DNA from: Geobacteraceae bacterium
GTDB lineage: Bacteria > Desulfobacterota > Desulfuromonadia > Geobacterales > Pseudopelobacteraceae
Direction of reading: 5' to 3'
Length of the DNA: 64,000 nt
Assembly: GCA_013336525.1 (NCBI GenBank)
Contig: JAAXTM010000009.1
Location: forward strand, 1-64,000
Part shown: one piece after another, positions 40,348-47,461 of the stretch
Layout: each line of letters opens with the position of its first letter
Position numbering within the stretch: the first letter of the stretch is position 1
Notes under the pieces: model-generated
What the model saw: only the letters and a program-made list of their open reading frames with translations
Databases searched by the model: none
Told to the model about the DNA's origin: nothing
Position numbers and translations under genes: made by a program

Positions 40348-41061
40348 ATGAAATTTTCAACCATAAAGTCAGGCATCCTTGCCCTGTTCATTGCCGGCAT
40401 CCCGGCCCTTGCCTTTGCGGATAGCCCCTTATTCATGCCCAGTAGCGAATCAGAGCCACAGCTTATGAACGTGACTGAGGTTGAAGGACTGAAGAAGGAG
40501 TCTGAAACGCTAAAACGAAAAGCGGACCTCTTGAAAACTGCGGCAGACAAGAAGTACTCCGTTGCAAGCGAACTGAGAAAAAAGGCAGGAGGTTTCCGTT
40601 CCGAGTCATCGCAGAAAGGAGAGATGCTGAGAAGCCAGGCGGAACAGAGTGCCGCAGTTTCCGGCTTCATCGGAGACATGTTTGACATCATGTCGAGCAT
40701 GGGAGGCATGGGGGGGCAGATGTCCGCCAACTCCGCTCTTACTGCCTCCCTGACCGGCAAGTTGATTCAGGGACAGCAAGCGATTGATGCCAAGGGCGTT
40801 ATTGAGGCCCAGGGAAAAGCGGGGCAGATGGGTGCGGAGGCCGATAAGAAGGCCGGTCCACTGGAAATGCGTGCCGATGAACTCGAGAATGAGGGTAATC
40901 GGCTTATGGAGGCTCATAACCGGCTTATGGGCATCGTAAATGCGAAGTCGCTTTTGGTAGCCGCCGACGAACTGGAGAAGAAGGTCAGTGGGGATGGCCG
41001 CCATATGGAACAACTCAAGGAGAGATCCCGGGAGTTCGTTGCCTCAACGGTGAACCGCTGA
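40348..41061 (+). CDS. Secreted coiled-coil protein, unknown function
   Basis: Not recognised. The 237-aa protein has a signal peptide (likely cut after AFA, near residue 25). Two long charged coiled coils (about 45-105 and 155-230) flank a methionine/glycine-rich patch (FDIMSSMGGMGGQM, near 112-125) that could touch a membrane. A GGGGAGG ribosome-binding site precedes the ATG. It is the second gene of the exported-protein operon. Confidence 0.72.
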   Translation: MKFSTIKSGILALFIAGIPALAFADSPLFMPSSESEPQLMNVTEVEGLKKESETLKRKADLLKTAADKKYSVASELRKKAGGFRSESSQKGEMLRSQAEQSAAVSGFIGDMFDIMSSMGGMGGQMSANSALTASLTGKLIQGQQAIDAKGVIEAQGKAGQMGAEADKKAGPLEMRADELENEGNRLMEAHNRLMGIVNAKSLLVAADELEKKVSGDGRHMEQLKERSREFVASTVNR

Positions 41062-41089
41062 ACTCATTTCATACAGAGGGAGGGAGAAC

Positions 41090-42490
41090 TTGGGGAAATT
41101 GTGCGTAATACTCATGATCTCTTTATGGCTGCCGGGCACGCTCGCATGGGGCGATTCCGGTGATGATCGCGTCAATCATCTCTGCTCTAAAGCTGAAGCA
41201 GCTGAACGGGAGGCAAAGGAAGCCGAACGGAAATCCGCAGAGCGTCAGCGGTTTTTAAAAAACAAGGGGGGCACCCCCCCAGGTAATGCTACTTTGCCGG
41301 CTGACGACTCAGCTGCGATCAGGCAGACCGTCAAAGCAAATATTGCACAGGTTCGGGCAATTCTGCCACAACTCAGACAGGGAGCTGCAGCCTCAGTTCA
41401 GGACAGGGGGGTTGTTCCGGGTCTCAGCCAGTATTTTACCCAGATGGAGAGCAACATCAACCGGTTGCTTCAGGTTGTCGATGCCTGTCTGGACACGCCA
41501 GAACATTGCAACATATCTCCGACCTCCTGCCCTTCACCTCCAAGCATGCCGGCTTTAAATAACGTGGGGAGCGCCACCATGATCCGGCAGATCCAGCAGA
41601 GTTATGCCCAGGCGGCGAACGCTGCCCACAAGGCTTGCCTGAATCTGAATGGCGAGATCATTGGAGAGGTCAAGCGTCTCAAACAGGAAGCACGGGGGGC
41701 TGCAACTAAAGAGGGGCTTTCGGCAGGCCCCAAGGCACAGCAATTTGGAGATGCAGACCTTTATCTCAAACGGGTCGAATCACTGAGGAGAGAAGCCATT
41801 CAGTATCGGCAGGAGGCTGACCGCATATCGGGTGTCAGCGGTTATTGCGGCGGTCGTCGGTACAGCCGGATGGATACGGACACAGCACATGCTCTTGTCG
41901 CTGCGTTCAAGGACGGCGAAAAACTCGAGAAAACGGCAGATCCCGGCCTTCCTCTAAATGCGAAAGTCATAGACCTGAAGGCGGGGTGGGGTAGCAAATG
42001 GGACAAGGGGAAATCCCTCAAAACGTCTGATGTTCCCCTGCCGAAACTGTCGCTCGACGAAGCTGGAGAAAAAGCGCCGGAATGGGACGCTGCATCTTCT
42101 GATGATAACGGCCCCTCATGGTGGGACAAACAAAAATCCGCATATAAAAAAGCTGACGAAGAGATGGCACTCACGGAGTTCCTCACATCCAGGCCGAAGC
42201 AGATGGCGAAGTTCGTTGCGAAGGAGGTTGTCAAGCTCAGGTTCGGGGGGTTGGGAGAGAATCTGGTAAATGCGTATACGATCCTGGATGCGGTCAAGAC
42301 AACCAGCGACGAAGTGGGACAAATCCTCGTGGATGCTCCGAACGTAATCGCCCACGGCAGCGTATCCGAAGCGAGGGAATTGGCCGGCAGAGCAGAGAGG
42401 GTCCCCCTTAATCTGTTGAACAGCGTCTTTGATGACGTTACCGATTGGTTCCCGGCTCCACGGCGCAGGAACAATGGAGGGGGACGGTAA
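41090..42490 (+). CDS. Secreted protein of unknown function
   Basis: Not recognised. The 466-aa product starts with TTG, supported by a strong AGGGAGG eight bases upstream. A signal peptide (cleavage near LAWGDS, about residue 21) is followed by an alanine/glutamate-rich coiled coil (25-60), a cysteine-containing segment (CLDTPEHCNISPTSCPSPP, 130-150), further helices, a tryptophan-rich linker (SWWDKQKSAYKK, near 345) and a helical C-terminus ending in basic residues. Its stop overlaps the next start (TAATG). Confidence 0.7.
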   Translation: MGKLCVILMISLWLPGTLAWGDSGDDRVNHLCSKAEAAEREAKEAERKSAERQRFLKNKGGTPPGNATLPADDSAAIRQTVKANIAQVRAILPQLRQGAAASVQDRGVVPGLSQYFTQMESNINRLLQVVDACLDTPEHCNISPTSCPSPPSMPALNNVGSATMIRQIQQSYAQAANAAHKACLNLNGEIIGEVKRLKQEARGAATKEGLSAGPKAQQFGDADLYLKRVESLRREAIQYRQEADRISGVSGYCGGRRYSRMDTDTAHALVAAFKDGEKLEKTADPGLPLNAKVIDLKAGWGSKWDKGKSLKTSDVPLPKLSLDEAGEKAPEWDAASSDDNGPSWWDKQKSAYKKADEEMALTEFLTSRPKQMAKFVAKEVVKLRFGGLGENLVNAYTILDAVKTTSDEVGQILVDAPNVIAHGSVSEARELAGRAERVPLNLLNSVFDDVTDWFPAPRRRNNGGGR

Positions 42491-44019
42491 TGATCAAAGG
42501 GAAAGCTGGCCGCGGTGTTTTCGCGTACATATTATTGTTGATGCTGGCGGTTCTTCTCATGACGCCGGACAGAGCCTCGGCCACAAAGGTTGAGGTGCGG
42601 AAGGTGCTTGACACGTCTCCACTCAACGCCCCGTTCGTTTATGATGTGGGGCCGGAAGGCGCCGTCCTCGTTCTTACCCGTGACAATATTTATGATGCAG
42701 GTGCGAGGGAATTCCTTTTCGGGGAACCTTTAAAAAACCCTGGCTGGCTCGCTTTCGCCGGAGATAAGCTTCACTTTATCTCGAACGGCGGCCTCTTTGC
42801 CGTGGACGGGGGGATGCCACGGAAGCTCATCGATGTGCCGCTCAAGAGCCGCATCTTCGTCTCCGACAGCCAGCGCACCTACATCGGCGGGGTTACGGCG
42901 GCTGGGAAGCCGGTCCTGTTTATCTACAAGGAGGGCGTGGGACACAAGGCACTGCTTGAGCTCGATGCGCCTATCGATGCCATGGCGCTTGCACAGGGGA
43001 AACTGTTTTTTACCGTTGGCCCGAGGATCTATGTTCTTGCAGAGGGCGGAGATGCCAAGCTCTTTGTGCATCTGCCGGGGTTTTTACACATCCCGTCCAT
43101 TGCAGTGGACGACAGACACGGACTGCTGTATTTCTCTGACGGCGACAACATCTACGCCGTACGTGACAATGATTTCGTCGTTGTCCGGCGCGGCGTCGGC
43201 GGAATGCTCCGCTGCCGGGAGGGTGACCTCTACATCCTGTCCTGGCGCGACCACACCCTGTTCCGTATGCACGGCCTCCCGGAGGTTCTCTCTTCAGCGG
43301 GGGGGCTCGTACCGCTCAATGACCCGTGCAAAACTCCGGTCCTCTCCATTTACTGCCAGGCAGAAAAAAAACGGGCACTCCTCAAGTCGCTGGCGAAACT
43401 TGAAGGCTCTGTGGCGACCGGTAATGCCGGTGTTACTAATGAATTTGCCGACTATACGGCAGGACAGAAAAAAGAATTAGAGCAGATCATGGCGCAACTC
43501 GAACTGGAAGCGCTGGTGGGCGTGGAAGCGGTTCTGTGGGGCGGCGGAACCGAGCCGAAAGCAATTAACCGGCACGGCGTAATCACGACAGAAGGGAAAG
43601 GAGTTGCTCTCACCTTGTGGGATGGGAGCGAAACCCGGATCGGGCCAAACTCGAAGATGGTCGTTGACGATTGCAGGCCGTCAAGGGAATGCAGCCAGAT
43701 CCTTGAGAAAGGACTTCTGTATTTTGAATCGTACAAACAGCCAGTTGAGGGGATGTCGGTCCCGAAATCAAGTGAGTTCGTCATTGCTACCGCTGCGCTG
43801 AACCTGAAATTCGGGCCGGCACGGCTTGTGGTGTACGCCTCCGGAGACAAGACATCTATCGTCGTCCTGGAGGGGCAGGTACAGGGCGTGACGCCGGGGG
43901 GTGACTCCGTGACAGTGGCATCCGGCGAGACGCTCGAAGTAAAGCGCGGTGAGCGAGCGGGGATTCCGAGGCCGGCCGAGATGGGGAGACTCAAAAAATG
44001 GTGGGAGGTTATCCGATGA
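42490..44019 (+). CDS. Secreted propeller-like protein with C-terminal FecR domain
   Basis: A 509-aa exported protein of unknown role. A signal peptide or anchor (about 10-32, ending SASA-like) precedes a beta-rich region of repeated 40-residue units (about 35-275; VYDVGPEGAVLVLTRDNIYD, LHFISNGGLFAVDGG, LLYFSDGDNIYAVRDN) that looks like a beta-propeller. A helical hinge follows, then a FecR-like domain (about 350-500; ETRIGPNSKMVVDD and TSIVVLEGQVQGVTPGG). I chose the ATG at 42490 with GGAGGGGG upstream; an in-frame GTG-type start at 42445 would overlap the previous gene. Third FecR-type core feature: the same IGPN/MGPN motif occurs in the FecR gene at 34903. Confidence 0.75.
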   Translation: MIKGKAGRGVFAYILLLMLAVLLMTPDRASATKVEVRKVLDTSPLNAPFVYDVGPEGAVLVLTRDNIYDAGAREFLFGEPLKNPGWLAFAGDKLHFISNGGLFAVDGGMPRKLIDVPLKSRIFVSDSQRTYIGGVTAAGKPVLFIYKEGVGHKALLELDAPIDAMALAQGKLFFTVGPRIYVLAEGGDAKLFVHLPGFLHIPSIAVDDRHGLLYFSDGDNIYAVRDNDFVVVRRGVGGMLRCREGDLYILSWRDHTLFRMHGLPEVLSSAGGLVPLNDPCKTPVLSIYCQAEKKRALLKSLAKLEGSVATGNAGVTNEFADYTAGQKKELEQIMAQLELEALVGVEAVLWGGGTEPKAINRHGVITTEGKGVALTLWDGSETRIGPNSKMVVDDCRPSRECSQILEKGLLYFESYKQPVEGMSVPKSSEFVIATAALNLKFGPARLVVYASGDKTSIVVLEGQVQGVTPGGDSVTVASGETLEVKRGERAGIPRPAEMGRLKKWWEVIR

Positions 44020-44771
44020 TTAACCGGTCTCGAAGGTGGATATTCCTGTTTATCGCGGTGCTTCTCGTTTTGATGGCCGGTTGCTCAATCAATACGTCGT
44101 TCGTCTACAAACCGGGCGCGCCGGTAACGGATGGCCTGAAACTGCCGATTAGCGTGGCAGTTTTTTCGTTCAAGGATGGCACCGAGGATTTTACAAAGCG
44201 CGGCAGCATATTCAATCCGGAAAGCTTGTATTACAACCTCGCCAAAGCCAATATCGGCGGACAGGTAACTTCTCTCACGCCCGATCTGTGGGCGAAGGCC
44301 TTTGCCGACGATATGGCTTCCTCGGGAGACTTCAAGTCGGTCCGGTTCGTTTACGGCCAATCAAAACTCATGGATGAAGATTTCTACATCGAAGGCACAC
44401 TAAAAAAGGCAACCGTCACCGCTTCATGGGCTTTGCCAAACGAGTTCGCCCTTTCCCTCCGGGCCCTGCAGAGGGCTGACAAACGGCTGATATGGGAAAA
44501 GGAAGTCACGTATTCAGGGAAGAATACGCCTGCTATGTACGATGGCTGCGGAGCAACGTCGATACAGTGCATGCAGGACCGGAATCATGCGGATGTGAAT
44601 CGAGTGATGCAGGGGCTCTTTACCGAGGCGAGGACAGACCTTACAAGGACGCTTGCACCACTGTACGGCAAAGGGGCTGGAGCGAATGCTACATCGGCAG
44701 GCGCATCGGCGACGCCGCTGCCTCAGGGATCTTTTGACGAGGAGATCGAAAGGATTCTCAAGGGGCAATAA
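44016..44771 (+). CDS. Tandem family lipoprotein, copy 1
   Basis: First of four tandem paralogues of unknown function. The 251-aa form starting at the ATG at 44016 (ATGA overlap with the previous stop, GGGAGG upstream) has lipobox MAGC near residue 20. After FVYKPGAPV comes a strand-like LPISVAVFSFKDGTEDFTKR, then LTPDLWAKAFADDM, and near the C-terminus the cysteine motif GCGATSIQCMQDRNHAD. The V-A-V-x-x-F-x-D strand resembles the opening of CsgG/TolB-type alpha/beta domains, which is an inference only. The tail is alanine/serine-rich and ends ERILKGQ. Confidence 0.8.
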   Translation: MINRSRRWIFLFIAVLLVLMAGCSINTSFVYKPGAPVTDGLKLPISVAVFSFKDGTEDFTKRGSIFNPESLYYNLAKANIGGQVTSLTPDLWAKAFADDMASSGDFKSVRFVYGQSKLMDEDFYIEGTLKKATVTASWALPNEFALSLRALQRADKRLIWEKEVTYSGKNTPAMYDGCGATSIQCMQDRNHADVNRVMQGLFTEARTDLTRTLAPLYGKGAGANATSAGASATPLPQGSFDEEIERILKGQ

Positions 44772-44809
44772 AACTATCCAATAAGGCCAGGTCATAAGGG
44801 GGAAATAAA

Positions 44810-45547
44810 ATGGTACGATATCTGTTTTTACTGTTGGCAGTTCTCGTTATGGCTGGTTGTTCGACCAACTCGACGTTCGTTTATAAACCGGTTGCACCTG
44901 TGGTGGGTGCGCAGAAGCTCCCGGTGAAGGTGGCTGTGCTTCCGTTCAAGGATGGCACGGAGGATTTTACAAAGCGCGGCAGCGTATTTAGCCCAGAGAG
45001 CTTATTTTATAACCTTGCAAAAGCCGGCATAGGGGGGCAGATAACCGCTCTGACGCCGGATCTGTGGGCAAAGGCTCTTGCCGACGATATGGTAGCATCG
45101 GGCAGCTTCCAGGCGGTCCGGTTCGTGTACGGTCAGTCGGAGTTGGTGGACGAAGATTACTACATCGAAGGAACGCTGGAAAAGGCTACAATCTCAGGTT
45201 CCTGGGCCATGCCAAGCGAATTTGCCCTTGGCCTCCGGGCCCTGCGGAGGACAGGCAATCAGCAGATCTGGCAAAAAGAAGTGGCGTATGCATGGACGAA
45301 TACGCCTGCTCTCTACCAAGGATGCGGAGCAATGTCGGTACAGTGCATGGTGGATCGGCATCACGCCGATACAAATCGAGTGATACAACGTCTCCTTACC
45401 GAGGCCAGGGTTGACCTTGTGCGTACGCTTGTCGCTTCCCCGGGGGGGCGTACCGGAGAGGGTGGCAGTTCTCCCGCAAAATTTCCAGCGCGCCCTGCTC
45501 CGGAATCGGCGGATGAGACGATCGAAAGTATCCTTAAGGGTAAATGA
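44810..45547 (+). CDS. Tandem family lipoprotein, copy 2
   Basis: Paralogue of the copy before it and closest to it in sequence (for example both have RGSxFxPESLxYNLAKAxIGGQ). Lipobox MAGC near residue 16, then FVYKPVAPV, LPVKVAVLPFKDGTEDFTKR, LTPDLWAKALADDM and the motif GCGAMSVQCMVDRHHAD. The C-terminal 18 residues and the bases beyond the stop are identical to copy 4 over 55 bases. GGGGG stands about eight bases before the ATG. Confidence 0.8.
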   Translation: MVRYLFLLLAVLVMAGCSTNSTFVYKPVAPVVGAQKLPVKVAVLPFKDGTEDFTKRGSVFSPESLFYNLAKAGIGGQITALTPDLWAKALADDMVASGSFQAVRFVYGQSELVDEDYYIEGTLEKATISGSWAMPSEFALGLRALRRTGNQQIWQKEVAYAWTNTPALYQGCGAMSVQCMVDRHHADTNRVIQRLLTEARVDLVRTLVASPGGRTGEGGSSPAKFPARPAPESADETIESILKGK

Positions 45548-45552
45548 ACCGG
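45498..45552 (+). repeat. 55-base direct repeat, first copy
   Basis: Covers the last codons and stop of lipoprotein copy 2 and the first bases after it. It is base-for-base the same as 46977-47031, where it covers the end of copy 4. Flanking sequence is similar but not identical, so the repeat marks a recent duplication or gene conversion. Confidence 0.95.
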
Positions 45553-45576
45553 ATTTTAAAAGGTAACGGAATATCT

Positions 45577-46287
45577 ATGAAGAGGCTTCTTGTTGCCGCA
45601 GTACTCTTGGCGTTGATGGCGGGCTGCGCGGTCAACGAGAACTTTGTCTACAAACCTGCGGGGCCTGTAGCGGTCGCACCGAAGCTGCCGGTGAAGGTCG
45701 TGGTTCTTCCCTTTGAGGATGGCACCGAGGATTTCACAAAACGTACAACTTCCAGCGGGGGGTACGTCAACCTTGCCAAATCCGGAATCGACTACAGGAT
45801 AAACTTTCTGCCTCCGGATCAGTGGGGGAAAGCGTTTGCCGACGACCTGGCTGCCTCTGGTGCCTTCCCGTTGGTCAGGTTCATTTACGATACATCGGAA
45901 GCGGCTGACGACGAAGTGATAATTGCGGGAATTGTCACGAAAGCCTACCTGTCGATCCATGGTCGGCCTGATCCGAGCCTGTGTACCGTCAGCCTGAACG
46001 CGAGAATCGGTAAACAGGGAAGAGTGTTCTGGGAAAAAATAACATCCAGGGAAGAGGCATTAGGCATCGGTTACGGCGAGGGATGTGGATTTGGGAGGCA
46101 GTGCGCAATCGACCAGTGTCATGCTCATTTCAATAAAATATTGCGTGGGGTATTCCTTGATGCGAGGCAGGATCTCATCAGCACTTTTGTGCGTGACGGC
46201 GTCAGCATCAAGGCCGGCCCGTCAAGCAAGAGTGCGATCCCCGAATCGGTTGATCGGCTCATTGAGCACATCATAAAGGAGAAATAA
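45577..46287 (+). CDS. Tandem family lipoprotein, copy 3 (divergent)
   Basis: The most divergent paralogue. Lipobox MAGC is followed by FVYKPAGPV, LPVKVVVLPFEDGTEDFTKR, the shortened TTSSGGYVNLAKSGIDYR and FLPPDQWGKAFADDL, and the cysteine motif in the form GCGFGRQCAIDQCHAH with an extra cysteine. The ATG at 45577 gives a normal lipoprotein signal; an ATG at 45544, overlapping the stop of copy 2, would add MNRILKGNGIS in front. Divergence in the middle region suggests a changed partner or ligand. Confidence 0.76.
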   Translation: MKRLLVAAVLLALMAGCAVNENFVYKPAGPVAVAPKLPVKVVVLPFEDGTEDFTKRTTSSGGYVNLAKSGIDYRINFLPPDQWGKAFADDLAASGAFPLVRFIYDTSEAADDEVIIAGIVTKAYLSIHGRPDPSLCTVSLNARIGKQGRVFWEKITSREEALGIGYGEGCGFGRQCAIDQCHAHFNKILRGVFLDARQDLISTFVRDGVSIKAGPSSKSAIPESVDRLIEHIIKEK

Positions 46288-46288
46288 A

Positions 46289-47026
46289 ATGGTACGGTAC
46301 GTGTATTTTCTGTTGATTTTTCTCGTCCTGACCGGCTGCTCGGTCAACACGACGTTCGTCTACAAACCAGCAGGGCCTGTAACCGGTGTGCAGAAACTTC
46401 CGGTGAAGATCGCGGTACTTCCCTTCAAGGATGGTACCGAGGATTTCACAAAACGAGGAAACGAATTATTTGCCCAGGAAAATCTGAAGTACAACCTCGC
46501 GAAAACCGGTATCAGCAGTCTTATAACTGCTTTGACGCCGGAGCTGTGGGCGAAGGCATTTGCCGACGATCTGGCGGCTTCCGGAGAGATTCGGGCGGTC
46601 AGGTTCATCTACGGCATGTCGGAGTTGTCGGACGAGGAAATGTACATCGATGGGACGGTGGAAAAGGCCTATTTCGGTGGCACTTGGGACAAACCTAACG
46701 AATTTGCTGTTTCCTTCCGGGCGCTGCGGAAGGCGGATAACCGGATGGTCTGGGAAAAGGCGGTAGCGAGGTCATGGAAGGATACGCCGGCTATCTACAA
46801 TGGATGCGGGTTGGGGCTGCAGTGCATGACAGACCGTTATCACGCAAAAATAAACATGGTGATGCAGGGTCTTCTTGCGGAAGCCAGGGCGGACCTTGTG
46901 CGCACGCTTGTCCCCCCGTCGGGGAGCCGTGTCGAAGGTCGTGACAGTTCACCCGCAAAAACTCCAGCGAGCCCTACTCCGGAATCGGCGGATGAGACGA
47001 TCGAAAGTATCCTTAAGGGTAAATGA
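46289..47026 (+). CDS. Tandem family lipoprotein, copy 4
   Basis: Last complete paralogue, 245 aa. Lipobox LTGC, FVYKPAGPV, LPVKIAVLPFKDGTEDFTKR, LTPELWAKAFADDL and the motif GCGLGLQCMTDRYHAK. It is nearest to copies 1 and 2 in the middle region and identical to copy 2 at its very end, which points to duplication or gene conversion. It starts one base after copy 3. Confidence 0.8.
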   Translation: MVRYVYFLLIFLVLTGCSVNTTFVYKPAGPVTGVQKLPVKIAVLPFKDGTEDFTKRGNELFAQENLKYNLAKTGISSLITALTPELWAKAFADDLAASGEIRAVRFIYGMSELSDEEMYIDGTVEKAYFGGTWDKPNEFAVSFRALRKADNRMVWEKAVARSWKDTPAIYNGCGLGLQCMTDRYHAKINMVMQGLLAEARADLVRTLVPPSGSRVEGRDSSPAKTPASPTPESADETIESILKGK

Positions 47027-47031
47027 ACCGG
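46977..47031 (+). repeat. 55-base direct repeat, second copy
   Basis: Identical to 45498-45552. It ends copy 4 of the lipoprotein family and leads into the truncated fifth reading frame, just as the first repeat leads into the alternative start of copy 3. Confidence 0.95.
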
Positions 47032-47076
47032 GGCTCGAAAGGGCAGGGAGTATCGATAAAGCACCTCGTTTGGTGA
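47023..47076 (+). pseudogene. Truncated start of a fifth lipoprotein copy
   Basis: An ATG overlapping the stop of copy 4 reads MNRGSKGQGVSIKHLVW and then stops. The equivalent position after copy 2 reads MNRILKGNGISMKRLLVAA, the start region of copy 3. The match shows that another copy-3-like gene once followed copy 4 and was lost, leaving 17 codons. Confidence 0.65.
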
Positions 47077-47082
47077 TCTCAT

Positions 47083-47204
47083 ATACCCGTATGAAGAAAC
47101 TGGTGCACATTATCTACGGTGTAATCAAAAACGAGAAACCATTTGATCCGGCTTGCAATATGAAAACGGTGTTACATAAACGACGGTATCTATTTATGGA
47201 TTTT
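47083..47204 (+). mobile_element. Remnant of the C-terminus of an IS110-family transposase
   Basis: The frame reads RMKKLVHIIYGVIKNEKPFD followed by PACN, and later FMDFPQ. IS110/IS116/IS902-type transposases typically end with a segment like MRKLLHIxYGVLKxxKPFDP and finish with an LDFQD-type tail. No N-terminal DEDD part and no full-length frame are present, so this is only the last 30-40 codons. It starts immediately after the broken fifth lipoprotein copy and probably marks what removed it. Confidence 0.5.
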
Positions 47205-47206
47205 CC

Positions 47207-47235
47207 TCAAGCCACCCGCTATGCGGGTGGCTTGA
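47207..47235. repeat. Perfect 13-base inverted repeat
   Basis: TCAAGCCACCCGC pairs perfectly with GCGGGTGGCTTGA around a three-base loop TAT. No T-run follows on either side, so it is a poor intrinsic terminator. It could be the end structure of the IS remnant. The remaining bases 47236-47461 hold no gene I can support, only the leader of the ammonium channel gene. Confidence 0.8.
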
Positions 47236-47461
47236 CTCAATCAGAGTTTGTATTCAACTCAAATTACACATCCGAATTACTCACATTCCCCCGTATTGAC
47301 AAATCATATCTGCATAACTAACAACTCCTGTCAGTAACAATGTGCCAACAGCTTAATTTTGTTGCAAACATGCCTTATATTTAAGCATTGTGGCATTATA
47401 GGCCCATTACGTGCATATTTTGCGAGCGCTATGAAGATACGCTAGTTAATTTTAAGGAGCC

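Noticed and set aside
39570-40760. Minus-strand open frame of 396 codons opposite the first two genes of the exported-protein operon
   Set aside because: It lies antisense to two genes with good signal peptides and ribosome-binding sites; the translation is proline/serine/arginine-rich with no domain, as expected of an antisense frame in G+C-rich sequence.
41842-42474. Minus-strand open frame of 210 codons
   Set aside because: Antisense to the secreted 466-aa protein, serine-rich translation with no signature.
47207-47235. Perfect hairpin as an intrinsic terminator of the lipoprotein operon
   Set aside because: No T-run follows on either strand and the loop is only three bases; kept as an inverted repeat instead.
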